DNA of 64,000 nucleotides from Antedon mediterranea (lineage: Eukaryota; Echinodermata; Crinoidea; Comatulida; Antedonidae). The DNA lies in NCBI RefSeq assembly GCF_964355755.1, contig NC_092671.1:17085501-17149500 (forward strand), given 5' to 3'. The number at the start of each line of letters is the position of its first letter. Positions within the stretch are counted from its first letter, which is position 1. Positions 1-29,478 of this stretch are shown in pieces. The notes under the pieces were generated by a model that saw nothing but the letters and a program-made list of their open reading frames with translations, did no database searches and was not told the origin of the DNA. The translations under genes and the position numbers were made by a program.

Positions 1-395
1 AAAATGAACAATGACAACATGAACAATAATGACAACATGAACGATAACATGAACAATGATGACAACTTGAACAATGGTGACAACATGAAAAATGATAACA
101 TGAAAAATGACATGAACAATGACGACAACATGAACAATGACAAAATGAACAATGACAACATGAACAATAATGACAACATGAACGATAACATGAACAATGA
201 TGACAACTTGAACAATGGTGACAACATGAAAAATGATAACATGAACAGTGATGACATGAACAATGACGACAATATGAACAATGAAAACATAAACAATGAC
301 AACATGAACAATGATAACATGAACAATGATGACAACATAAAATGATAACATGAACAATGATGACAACATGAACAGTGATGACAACATCAATGACA
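1..395 (+). repeat. Asn/Asp/Met-coding minisatellite with 141-bp higher-order period
   Basis: Repeats of AACATGAACAATGATGAC-type units (15-18 bases). A longer block starting at 13 recurs at 154, a 141-base (47-codon) higher-order period. The plus frame is open from the left edge to the stop at 343-345 (MNNDN-type repeats), but the array runs on to about 395 past that stop. I take it for a minisatellite. A repetitive coding exon continuing left of the window cannot be ruled out. Confidence 0.8.
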
Positions 396-1920
396 ACATT
401 TTGATATTAAAATTCTTGATTCATTAGAATCCCATAGAAAAGAATAATGTACAAACTTTATAGAATAAAATGTAAGTGCATTGATTATAAACATTAAATG
501 ATTGAAGTAGAATAAACAATGTAGATTAGTGTGAGGTTAAGTAATGTTATAGGTCTACTAAAAGCCTACTTTTCTCTAAAGTAAACTAAGTGTTTAGCCA
601 GGTATAAAATCATAGGACTCGTCTATGACATTTGAAAAAAGGATGATTGTAAGTCTTTCAGGTTTTAACCCTATTTTACTTCACTGTCAGGCCTCAACTG
701 GAACTACAATATATACAAAGGGCTGGATTATACTTTTGTCAAATGTGGTAATTGAATTAAGATTACAATTTTACTAAACAAAATCTCTTTTTATGTTTGA
801 TAATTTTTTTCCTCTACTATATCAGTCAGCGTATGTCAGTGTCTTTCTTTGGAAACTATTGTCACTAAAACCTATAATAGAATTGTAAATAAAGATGCCA
901 TCCAGTTTTCGTCATACAATAGAAAACTTGAGTGGTGCATTAATTCTTGTATCCTACATATAGTTTATTATTGTATACTTCCGGCAAAATTTGTCATTAT
1001 ATATATTTTTTTTAATGTATTACCCCTGTGAGACAACTTACATTTCCCACATTGATTGAATTCTTTGTAAATGTACTTGTACTAATTGTTTTCACCTTTT
1101 GTGACTGACAATTTACCGGTGTGTATAAATTTTATTTTATTTTATTTTATTTTATTCAAACTCATTCAACAGCGGGAAACCCGCCCCTTACAGAATGGAA
1201 TAAACTATAACATATAAATATATATATAAATCTTAAAATCTAACAATACAAAATTATACAATTTTACTAATTTTATTACAAAAACAATTATAACGGTCAA
1301 AAAAGAGATCAATAGAATTATCTTTAACTACACAATTATTAAAGTATTCAAGTACTATTAATTTGCATTTTAATGTGATTCACGTCTTTCCATAACTTGT
1401 TAATCTTCTTACAACAGTCAATTAAGTCCTCTTAATTGGTCTTTCCATGTTGCATGAGATATTTAAGGACATGTAAGGGCGTGTGGCGCAGATCTGCGCT
1501 GCTGTTTGGGACAGTCCAATTCAGGCATTAAGGTGACACTTTCCTGTGAAACTGAAGAGGGGTGGGTAATGTATGCTTCAACCCTATTCAGGGGACAGCT
1601 CTATAGGGAACAATTGAGTCCTAAAGATGTCCTCTAAAGAGGGATAGTAAGTTATAATTAAGAAAACTAGGTGGACTACAACAATATTATACAAATAAAG
1701 TAAATGAGGAAGATAAATATTATGAGTTAGTTATCATCACTAGATAGATACAAGAAGGCATTAATTAGTGAAATGAAAACATTTTCATAGCCCATCACCA
1801 ACATCGTTAGGAAAAAATTAATAACCTCAATTACAATGAAAATCAATATAGAGAGATATAAGTAGATGATAAGGATACCGCTCAAGAAAAATAATAAAAA
1901 AGAATTCGCAATTAAAATAA
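396..1920. other. 3' flank of ICA1; no gene seen
   Basis: No conserved frame. It holds a TTTTA pentanucleotide run at about 1131-1155; read on the minus strand this gives the first AATAAA hexamers after the ICA1 stop, so the 3' UTR may end here (about 0.77 kb), although the run may belong to a repeat. GGCGTGTGGCGCAG at about 1471 resembles the head of the tRNA-derived SINE seen elsewhere. Confidence 0.4.
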
Positions 1921-19573
<17,653 letters not shown>

Positions 19574-19590
<17 letters not shown>

Positions 19591-19719
19591 GTCTTTGCCT
19601 ATTTCTACTGCTCTTTCTGGTTGTTGATTACGTAGCCTCTTGGGTAGGTCAAGTACTCTTGTCACTATATTCCTAGGCCTGCTGCTTACCTGTTGATAAT
19701 CAGCAGAATCTACACACCC
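19574..19719 (-). CDS. ICA1: ICA1 exon with the start codon (coding from 19590; 5' part probably UTR)
   Basis: ATG GCG GCA TCA AAC AG is followed by the donor GTGAGT. The leftover AG joins C of the next exon to give Ser. A TATAG acceptor lies directly upstream at 19721-19720. The whole exon is open in the ATG frame (48 codons before the leftover AG), so a longer N-terminus is possible if an upstream exon supplies a start. I prefer the ATG at 19590 because known ICA1 proteins have a short, poorly conserved N-terminus before the Asp-Arg-Phe/Tyr block. Confidence 0.6.
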
Positions 19720-19895
19720 CTATACAAATTAAAAACATGTATTTTTGATCAATAACACAGTATATAGGCCTACTTTACTGTTCTTTTCAAGATAATAGCT
19801 TTATTCTTGCTTTTGAGATTCAGTGGTAGCTCTAATAATTAAAGTATTTAAGAATGAAGAACATTTGCATGTTGAAGGCATGCAGGAAATTTTAT

Positions 19896-19982
19896 TCGGC
19901 CCTGAGACGATTCGGCCCGGGACGATTCGGCCTGGGGACGATTCGGCCCAGGACTATTCGGCCCGTGACGATTCGGCACACT
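19896..19982. repeat. short minisatellite, GACGATTCGGCCC unit
   Basis: About six copies of (G)GGACGATTCGGCCC with small changes, 15-17 bp each. No coding value. Confidence 0.75.
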
Positions 19983-22040
19983 TAAATTTATCGGCTTTGA
20001 TATACATTTTATAAGCATAAAATAAGCTTTTTTCTTTAACTTTAATTTCAGAGAGACGATTTTTATTTTTTATACCGGTCCCATTAGATTCGACTTAGGC
20101 GGAGTCGACTGTATATGTAAAATAAGGATGTAATTAATAGTAATTTTATTTTCACTACATTTTGGTCATTGGATAAAAGCCTAGTGCAGTCAAACTATTA
20201 TAAATATATCAAAACATTTTATACTAAATTTTAATAACTAAAAACCCAAAAATAAAGTAAGTGTGGACAGACACTTTCCGCATAAACTTATTTAAATATA
20301 TTTCCTTGTACTTACCGCCATATGCAAACTTAATTTAAACTATTTATGTGGAAACTATACACTAGTGTATGCAGTTAAATTAGATATAAATAAAAACTAT
20401 CTACATCCAAGATTCACCTGAGTAACTTTCAATAAAGGAGTTATTAGCACTGTTGACCCAAGGACATTGTAAAAAAATATAATTGTAAAAAAGGGTCTTA
20501 AAGTTTACAGCTATATAAATATAAGTTTTAAGAACCAAAGAAAAGGTTCTATTAAGGTCATCCAAACTATTGTGGTTGTTGAATCAAAGTTTAAACCACA
20601 AATCAGTATAAGAGCATGGGACACGGACAGGCTGGAAAGAGATAATAGGATTTTGTGTGCACAGTACAACCACTTTTGAAATGTTGTTGAAGATGTATCT
20701 GGACTCTGGATACATTATTTTGAATAATTATATAGAAAAATCTCCCAATACCGACTCTCTGAAAACCAGAAACTCTCCCAAAACCTTTCTATTACCATTA
20801 AAAACACATTTCAAATATCAGAATTTACGGAAAACAAAACACAGGACGACATAAAGGTGTCTGGTATTAGGAGAGTTGTAAATGTATTTCTTAATAGTAC
20901 TAAATCATATCAACTGGTCAGCAATGTTGTAGAGACAAACGGATAGGACACATTATTATAAAATGCTACAAATGCAATTCTAGCCTATTTAAATGCATTG
21001 TTTATTTTTTTTATATATTACACCTTTCTAGACAATTTTATTTATAAAACACATATCACTTTATTTAAACACCCCAAATGTGTAACAGAACGAATATTAT
21101 GGAATCTTCGCATAAGCAAATTACAGTAGGTCAAAGTTAAAACTCATAATGTAAATTATTATACTGTAGGCCAGTATTTTTTAGTATTACAGCAATATGG
21201 TATCTAAACACAGGCAAACTTACATAATTTAGACACTGGATTAACTGTGGATTAAGATTAGTTTACAAGCATGCATGCAGTATACAGCTTACGTTGTTTC
21301 AAGTTTTCTATTTGAATGATTTTCTGTTGAGCATAAATTCGTTTACAATTTACGATTCGAATAGAAAAAGTACTCAGCAAATATTTATGTTGATTACAAA
21401 AGTTCGCAATCGAATACAACAAAAAGGGTCAATAAATGAGATTGCAACGATCTACTAAAATGTATGCTTTAAGTGTTGTAAATTGGAAAAAATAACAAAT
21501 CATATTCCAATAAATTATCAAAAATTCAGACAGTTCCTGGACTTGCAGTTAGAGAACAGACATCAATCAAACTTTGATCAAATTTAACCTCTAAAAAATA
21601 GATTGCTATCAGTCATAATTGTGAGTAAACCTGGCCTAGCCTAGTCGAACTCTTGTTCAATAAAAATCATTAAAAAAATAAAAGAAGCAAGACAAAACAA
21701 ATCATGTGTGGAATAACCAGCCAGGGGAACTGACCGCGTTTATGATATGAGTTAGTAGCTAATTAAAAGGATTGAGCTTAAACCTATGCCTGCCCCTCAC
21801 CAGTTTTTCTAGGCTAGCTAGGCCTACTGTCAGCCTTTATGCTATTATTATAGGGCTAGAATAGATAGCAGCTAAAGGTGGCCGGAGAAGGCTGGGCTAC
21901 GCCTACGCCTTTTCCGCGAAGTAAGAGTTGGCCTAGGCTAGGCCTAGTTATTAGAAAGATATATTAAAATCTTTTATTTAAGATTTTTATTTTACTTTAC
22001 GTATAAACAACTACATTATATTGAGATAAAAAGACAAAAT
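19983..22040. other. probable ICA1 5' region or intron, no gene seen
   Basis: No conserved frame. Rich in the TAGGCCTA word toward 21.6-22.0 kb. Nothing else recognised. Confidence 0.5.
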
Positions 22041-22042
22041 AC

Positions 22043-22130
22043 CTGCCTTTTTTAACTGTTTTTATAAATTAAATCGCCATGTTTGATTACGTCTCAATAA
22101 AAATTACAAAGGATCTGTTGGAAGTTGTTG
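22043..22130 (-). promoter_or_regulatory. ICA1: possible ICA1 promoter and noncoding first exon
   Basis: On the minus strand a YY1-like CAAACATGGCG (around 22085-22075) is followed by AAAAGGCAG|GTATTTTG, a good 5' splice site at 22043/22042. Spliced to the 19719 acceptor, this leader has an in-frame TAA just before the junction, which would make the ATG at 19590 the first in-frame start. No TATA box was found. The Mutator-like element begins only 30 bases upstream. No transcript evidence, so this is a proposal. Confidence 0.3.
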
Positions 22131-22157
22131 TTATAGAGGGCGCACAGTCAAATAAAC

Positions 22158-23977
22158 GGTGACTACTTCTTCGCATGCAGCTAAAGTAAAATGACGTCAC
22201 GTTAAAGCGTGTCGTCACAGAGTCTCATGCATATGCAAAAGAATGTTTTGTCTCTGCTTCTTGTGCGCTCATCATGATTTTACAAAATGTTTTCAGAGTG
22301 ATATTAATGATGGTGCGATGGTGGTACAGAAAATAATCCGATATTGTTCCTGATAACAAAGAAGCAGATTAAATATAGTTGTTTATTCGACCCATTTGGC
22401 TTAGACGCCTAGGCCTAGACAGACTTTCTATGATACCTACTCCAGGCCCGTAGCCAGGGGGAGTTTTTATGGTTCAGGCGAAACCCCACCTTTAGTTTTC
22501 CAACTGCGAACCCCCATCCCCGACATGCCCAATACCTCACCCTCATCTCCAAAAATCCTCCAAATACGTGCCCCACAGTACAAAAAGTTGTTTGTAAATT
22601 GAAAAATTCGTAAACTTGTTCGTGAACCTTCTTCTCTGTACGTATGAGCGCGTCAACTAGTGATACGTGTCTGTAAATTTCTAAAAGCTGCAAATGAATT
22701 GCCGATTTTAACCTGAAAAATAAATGTTTGGTCCCTGCATGTAACATGATATTGACGCGTCTCATAGCGAGCTGGCGCACGAACGATTCGTACAAAGACA
22801 CCGCCAGACAACTGCGTATACCTATTGTTTAGATCACTGGCAGTCAGGCAGCATATGCGCTGCATAAAGTATATAGCCTTCCGACGTACATCAGTATTTA
22901 TGTGTGACTATGAAGTATAATGTATCATAGAGGATTATAGTGAATATTAATATTTTACACTATAATATCTATGGTATCAAGTACTGTAGTTCACATTATG
23001 GCATCCGATTATTTTTTTCTAGACCACCAGCCGATACGTACTAAAATGTATCAATATCACCTATTTACATATTTATATTCCTCAACAAATTGCTGTAAAT
23101 AAATATTATAGATAGAGCTAGCAAATAGCATTTGCCTTCACCCAGTGTGCTTTTTTCGGGGCGGCTCCTAGATATACGTTCGCATTGAACTTGAACGCAA
23201 AACAAAATACGGAGTAAATGATCAAACAATCGGCGGTTCCGCACAGAGCACGCGCATCTAACATACGGCAACAAATAGTTATCGTCATTTAAATTATCGA
23301 CGTGTTTGAGGAGGAGGAAAAAAGTACGATCTTTTTGCTCATTGGTTATATAGCATGCTGCACTAGTGTCTTTCCGGCCATCTAGGGGTGTCTTTCCGGC
23401 CATCTAGGGGTGTCATTTAACAAAATTCGCTTCGCATCAGGCTGGGGGAGGGGGGGGGGGGGGGGTTGACCCAAATATTTAGTGTCCGAACCCCACCTTG
23501 ACAGATCCTGGCTACGGCCCTCCACTCATTAGCGGCCTAACTGGGGGCCTAACTAAATTAAAATACAGTATACACTGCCCACCGCGTGGCATCGTGCAGA
23601 TGTACACTTCTAGCTAACTTCCCACCCACCCTAGCTCTCAGGTATGCACTGCGCTGCCACTACAGTAGGAGGCCTAGGCCTAGCCTATTTCGGGTCTCAT
23701 GTCTTGCAGCATTTGAAAATACGTGACTAATATTGTACATTATTATTATTTTTTATTCGCACTGGAAGTATATAGGCTCTCCTGTCATGTTAAAATTAAA
23801 GTATATTATTTATTATCCACAGCAGTGAAAACAATTATTATTTTTCGATAAATCTCGCGTCGCGTGTGTGAAAAAACTCTCAGCAAGTTTGCTTCATTAA
23901 ATATGCATGAGACTCTGTGACGACCCACTTTAACGTGACGTCATTTTACTTTAGCTGCATGCGAAGAAGTAGTCACC
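22158..23977. mobile_element. Mutator-like (MULE) non-autonomous element, 1.82 kb
   Basis: Terminal inverted repeats of about 77 bp begin GGTGACTACTTCTTCGCATG and include AAAATGACGTCACGTTAAAG; the two arms differ at only about two positions. Both ends are flanked by CAAATAAAC (22149-22157 and 23978-23986), a perfect 9-bp target duplication. Long terminal repeats plus a 9-bp duplication are the mark of Mutator-like elements. No transposase frame; an inner element fills much of it. Confidence 0.85.
22440..23524. mobile_element. second element nested in the Mutator-like element
   Basis: Ends CCAGGCCCGTAGCCAGG and CCTGGCTACGGCCCTCC, sharing the inverted CCGTAGCCAGG. Beside both ends are ...ACCCCACCTT segments. 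It includes a run of about 23 G with one A near 23443-23466 and a duplicated CTTTCCGGCCATCTAGGGGT. No recognisable protein. Target duplication unclear. Confidence 0.6.
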
Positions 23978-23986
23978 CAAATAAAC

Positions 23987-25485
23987 ATAAACGTGACATG
24001 ATAAAATAATGTCATATAATTCGTCTATTAATAGATATCTATTCTTCACCGATCTTACAATTAAATTTACTTTACAATATTTTCCTAATTAATAACTGCA
24101 TATTTTGAAATTAGTTCATCAGTACCGTAGGCCCTATAGTTCAACTTAAACCAGTATATGAAATCAATCCTTCTTCTAATTATTAACTTCATGGCGTGGA
24201 ACGAGAGGATAAATAATTGAAAATACAAAGCAAAAAAGCCAAAAAACCTTGGTGCGGAAATTAAATGTATATTTAAGATAGAAATTGTAAAGTCTCAAAC
24301 CTCATTGATTATTCAATTTGGAAGATGATCGATTATATTTGTATGTATATATTTTAATAATTATTGTTTCTTTTTATTTGGGTTTGCTATCTTCAATCAA
24401 ATTTCTCAAACGGAAATATCTCACTCTTGACATACCTGCAGACAAGATATTTCGTGAAAGACGACGAGACGCACGAAAATACGTTTTTGTATTCCTTAAA
24501 AAAGTGAAAGTGTGTACCTCGTGCAGATAATGGACCAAGCGCAACACCAATAGAAAGCGTGTATTCGTCTTAAAAGATTAAAAGTTATATTAGCTAAGTT
24601 CACTTGAAATGCATTCATTGGACATCCTTCAAACTTTCTGAAAATAATAACTTGGTGTCATTGCGATATTTTGGTACTAATGGCGATGATAATGAACACA
24701 ATGAAACACTCAAAACATGTATTTGATATTTAATTCTTTCCCAATATAGTGCTCAGTCAACAATTAAAACAGCATTGAAAGAGAAATATGAGAATACATA
24801 ATTATTACAAAAAAGTACCTTATACACTGTACATGCTTATTTCACACAGTAATTTGCACTGAAATATTTGAAATAACAAAACTGTTTTTTATACTGTCAT
24901 ATGTATATTTTATGTACATTAGTTTTACAAAAAATCAAAGACAAAATATGTATAACAATTTTTACATAACTGTAAAATACTATAAGGTAGGCACATACAA
25001 TGGCATTTGGCCAAAATCAAAACTATATACAATACTACGCGTAATCATCAAACATATTTAGATACTCTTTGAGAAAAAAAAATGTAAAAAATAAATTTAA
25101 ATTTTACAATCAATACCTTGTAAAAATAAACAATATAATTTGTTGAATTATTTAAATTCTTTTTAACTAGCTTTATATACTGTTTCTACTAATACCATGA
25201 TGGCAATCTGTAATCAAGTATGATTATGGAATAGAACACACGATAACAAAACAAATTGTGCTAAGCAATTCAAAACATTTGGGGTGGAATAGGAAGATCA
25301 AAATAATTATTAAGATTGGAGGTTGAATTGGGACTAAAATTATGAATATCATGGAAACATGGATCACAAAGAAAATACTATGGACCTATAAATGGACCTA
25401 ATAATTTATAGATCCATGAAAATACAATGCATTACCTTTCTTCCGCATTCTTCTATTTAAGGCAAGATAAAACTATATCAGATTA
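23987..25485. other. intergenic, no gene seen
   Basis: AT-rich DNA between the ICA1 5' side and the ELK 3' side. No conserved frame or clear repeat. Confidence 0.5.
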
Positions 25486-25487
25486 TA

Positions 25488-26008
25488 GGGAAAGGAGAGG
25501 GAAACAGGGAGGGAAAGGGGGAGGGATATGTAAGAGGAGGGGAAGGGAAAGAGAAGGGAAGAGGAGGAAAGGGGAGGTGAAGAAAAAGAGAAGGGAAGAG
25601 GAGAAAAGGGGAGGTGAAGGGAAAGAGAAGGGAAGAGGAGGAAAGGGGAGGTGAAGAGAAAGAGAAGGGAAGAGGAGAAAAGGGGAGGTGAAGGGAAAGA
25701 GAAGGGAAGAGGAGGTGAAGGGAAAGAGAAGGGAAGAGGAGGAAAGGGGAGGTGAAGGGAAAGAGAAGGAAAGAGGAGGAAAGGGGAGGTGAAGAGAAAG
25801 AGAAGGGAAGAGGAGAAAAGGGGAGGTGAAGGGAAAGAGAAGGGAAGAGGAGGAAAGGGGAGGTGAAGGGAAAGAGAAGGGAGAGGAGGAAAGAGGAGGT
25901 GAAAAAAAAAGAGAAGGGAAGAGGAGAAAAGGGGAGGTGAAGGGAAAGAGAAGAGAAGAGGAGGAAAAGGAAGGGGGAGTTGAAGGGAAAGAGAAGGAGA
26001 GGGAAAAT
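25488..26008. repeat. polypurine minisatellite, 37-bp unit
   Basis: About 520 bases of almost pure A/G on the plus strand. The unit is GGTGAAGGGAAAGAGAAGGG + AAGAGGAGGAAAGGGGA (37 bp), about 13-14 copies with small changes. The long open frames in several phases (Lys/Arg/Glu/Gly on plus, Phe/Pro/Ser/Leu on minus) are a product of composition. Confidence 0.95.
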
Positions 26009-26426
26009 GCAATTTTTTTTTCTCAAAGTATTTGGATCATAATCTAAATATGATATGATAATCAAATATGCATAAATCATTTTAATTTCTACTTAATAAG
26101 GATTTTGTAAAATCAATATTTATTTTAACTACTATCAAATATCTTGTATTAATGTTAAAAAAATTAGTTAATGTTATTTAATGTAAATAATTGATTTAAT
26201 AGTTAATTGTGCAAATCAAATATGCACGTACATTTAATCATAAACATTAAAAACATTTAGTTAAGCAATATCAATTAAAAAAGTGAATAATTTATGGAAG
26301 AACCTTTGCAATTTTTTTTAGTTTTGTTCTTTTTGTATAGTATCTACTACATTTAAATGTACTACATGAATGTAAAACATTAATTTAAAAGCATTAAAAT
26401 ACATATAAAGCAATTGAATCAAATAT

Positions 26427-26705
26427 TTAAAGATGTATTGTCCCTCTAAACATGAACAAATAAAGATGTATAAAATAAAACAACGTTGTAGTTTTAATCA
26501 AGTTATTCACTTCTTTAAAAAAATGATTTTGCTTATAAAAGGACAAAATAAAATTTAACCAAAATCACATTTATTTTCGGTTGACCAATACACTTTTTGG
26601 TGAAAGTGAATAACTATTATTACATTAAATTACATACATTAAAATGGCCTATTCAACAAAAACATTTTTACAAAATTATTTTTCAGTGGGACAATATATC
26701 TTTAA
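26427..26705. mobile_element. TTAA-flanked MITE, intact copy
   Basis: TTAA then AGATGTATTGTCCC at the left; GGGACAATATATCT then TTAA at the right. The TTAA duplication fits piggyBac or Kolobok-type elements. The core includes AGTTATTCACTTC and the mirrored GTGAATAACTATTAT. Confidence 0.75.
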
Positions 26706-29049
26706 GATGTGGGTTATACATTTACATATTTACAAAATTGCACTCTTTAATATTATTTACAAAAATTATGATGGGGACCACGAGACAAAAATAATTTGAT
26801 GGAAATTGTTTCTAGAATAATAAAACATTTAAAAATCAATATTTTAAAATAATGATAAATTATTAAATGTACATAAGCACCAATTGTTTTATTCAGTCAA
26901 TAATAAACATGTGAGAAAAATTCCCATTATTTTATAAATGTTATTTCTAGTAATTCTATTATTTTTGTTCAATTTGAAAATGTTCCAAGAGAATCTAAAA
27001 AATCTAATTGTCTTATGTTATATATATCATAATTACTTATAACACTTATACGCATATTATCAGCTTGTATGGCGCAATTGTCTGGACTTCAGGTTGTAAA
27101 GCTGAAGTGCTAGGTTTGAATCCCATAAAATCTTGTGGTTTTTTTTTATAGTTGAGACAGATTATTTAGAGGTTTAGGTTAAATATATTTAGGAAGTAGG
27201 TCGGTTATTTATGATTTTTGCCTGAGATGTCAAGGAACACAAATTTTGTGACCAGCCTTGGGTTAATATGTGAATTTTTGTATGAGAGGTATCACATCCC
27301 CAAACTTGCGTCTGTGTGTATGTTGAGAATAATGCATCATGGGTCACAGCTAATTTAGGTCGTGATCTACAAACGTTGCAGAATGAGCATTTAGTTTCAA
27401 TTCAAGAGTGATAAAAACACCATTGTTTTATAGTCCGATGAACAACAACATGACCTCATAATAAAGAGGTCTGATAAATATTTAAATCCTTGACTATAAA
27501 ATATGTATGACCACTTAGTCTTTGCCTTTTAGTGCAAGTTAATAAGTATAAATATTGCAAAACTTACATACAAAAATGACATAAAAACAATTTTTGTTTG
27601 CATTATTAAAAGCAGTAACATATGATATATCATCTATTTTGCACAGTAAAAGAAAATTGTGTAAAAAAGCAAGTTAAAATTATCTTTAAAATAATACTTG
27701 TTTTTAATACAATATTCAATTATTGAAAGATTGAATACAATTTATACTAAATCAATTATTCAGAATTTTAGTTAAATATTTTTTATTTGAAAAAAAAATT
27801 GTAATCATTTAGATATGATGTCTTTAATAATTGTAACTGTTCAATTTTTAAAGAGGTGGTTTTTTAATTGAAATACAAACCTTTTAAATGTTAAAAAACA
27901 CCCCTTGAAAATAATAGAACTGCCTCTCTTTATCTCACGAATGTCCCTGCATTGATACACACACATTTATTTGATGGGCGTTTAAAAAAATTTAACCAGA
28001 AAATACAATTATATATGTATAAACTATATACAAACAAAGTGTGCTAGTAATGTAATGTCTATTTCATAATCAATATAAAATTGCTTTTTTTTTTCAAATA
28101 TTACAAATACAATTTACAATGATGGCAAACCACAAGCATTTAAACATAAAAATATATGAAAGTTTTGTTATACAGTATTAGTAAATATTGAAAAATATAC
28201 ATATTTTTTTACAGTGATGCAAATCTTGCAATATTAGACCAAGGATGTCTGCATTTTATTTTAACATTTATAATTTATAATAATGAATTACACATACAAA
28301 AATACCCTAAATAAATAATATAGCATTGATAGAAAAAACAAATGGCAAATTGTGAGCATTACACAGGTCTTCTATTTGTTCAATTCAACCTACTGTATAT
28401 TGTTAAAAAGTATATTGTAAATTTTACTAAAATAAAACAACATTTTGATGGAAAATAATAATAATAATAATAATCATACATCTTCTCAATGTGTTTGTTC
28501 TTTAATTTATAATTGCATAATAAAAGAGATATATAAAGAATTTGTTTACAAATGCAATTTTAATATTATACTAGTTCAATTGTCATTAGAAATCACAAAA
28601 TAAAATAAAATTTTGAATCCGGCTTGTATGCTACTGTAAGCTTATGATATGTGCATATGCGATTATAAGCCCATTATGGGGTATAATCCTACCCCTGATA
28701 TTTTCATGCGTGCCACATAAGGTCACAAGGTGTTATATGTGTGTACATGTCATATACACACGCTAACCATGTGTTTACATGGTTTTAGAGAGTAAGCATA
28801 TGCCTCTTCATTGTGCCAATGTGATGATATTTCAGCTTTCTATTACCGATGAGAAGTAACTTAAATGCTGCAATATCATTAAAAAAAACTTTCAGCCAAT
28901 TTTTGAAAGAACAAATAAATTGTACATGGATGTCAGCAAAATGTTATATCGATTAAACTAATGCAATCAAAGACTACTGAAGTCTTGTCGACTACTCGTA
29001 ACTTAAGACTTCTGAAATCTTATCAAATTCATTCTGCCACTGAAGACTT
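26706..29049. other. ELK 3' flank / possible 3' UTR; no further gene
   Basis: Downstream of the ELK stop. AATAAA hexamers on the minus strand are frequent (for example opposite 28255), so I cannot pick a polyadenylation site. Includes an AAT run at about 28456-28473 and the tRNA-like stretch at 27066. Confidence 0.4.
27066..27130 (+). mobile_element. tRNA-like sequence (SINE head or tRNA pseudogene)
   Basis: TATGGCGCAATTGTCTGGAC resembles an A box, and GGTTTGAATCCC about 35 bases on is a near-perfect B box. It is followed by AAATCTTGTGG and a T run. The arms do not fold into a convincing full cloverleaf by eye. Confidence 0.4.
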
Positions 29050-29478
29050 CTAAAGTTCTGTGCCATTTTCTGAATCATACTGCCCTGAATCATCTTCTCT
29101 AGACTTTGTAGATGTCATTGGTCTCCCTAATTCCACTCTTTCAGACGGATGCGGAAGTAGTGTAACATTGGTGGGGTTTTTACTGCATTGTTTTTCTGGT
29201 ATTGGCTCTTTATTGTCCTGACTTGCTAAGATGCCACTACCAATACTGGTCTCTAAGAGTCCATCCTGTCTTTGTACATGGATAATATCTTCATATCTTT
29301 GGTTTCCACTTTGTTCAATTTTAACAGTCAACACTTTAGGAGGAGTTTGCAGATGATTTGTTCCAATTGCGTCAGGACTATTTGGTGACGCAGGTAACGG
29401 TGAGATAACATGAAGAAGTCTTAAAATGGATTTTAAATCCTGACTCAAGTTTGTCACGTCTTGACTCAGACTAAAAAC
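29050..29478 (-). CDS. Elk: ELK last coding exon with TAG stop
   Basis: 429 bases, phase 0. It begins [20 protein letters not shown], which continues the coiled coil, then a Pro/Ser/Asn-rich tail of low conservation. It ends SENGTEL and TAG at 29052-29050. The last three residues T-E-L fit a class I PDZ ligand. The acceptor is TTCTAATTTTAG. Confidence 0.9.
   Translation of the reverse strand, partial: VFSLSQDVTNLSQDLKSILRLLHVISPLPASPNSPDAIGTNHLQTPPKVLTVKIEQSGNQRYEDIIHVQRQDGLLETSIGSGILASQDNKEPIPEKQCSKNPTNVTLLPHPSERVELGRPMTSTKSREDDSGQYDSENGTEL

Noticed and set aside
4-345. 113-codon Asn-rich frame as a gene
   Set aside because: It is made of short tandem units that continue past its stop. Kept as a minisatellite, with the coding option noted.
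22415-23403. Minus-strand frames of 70-128 codons inside the Mutator-like element
   Set aside because: No transposase motifs and no resemblance to a known family; frames overlap each other.
25473-26080. Long Pro/Phe/Ser and Lys/Arg/Glu/Gly frames
   Set aside because: Produced by the polypurine 37-bp array; several phases are open at once.
27066-27130. Functional tRNA gene
   Set aside because: A and B boxes are recognisable, but the stems do not pair well and the flank looks like a SINE.
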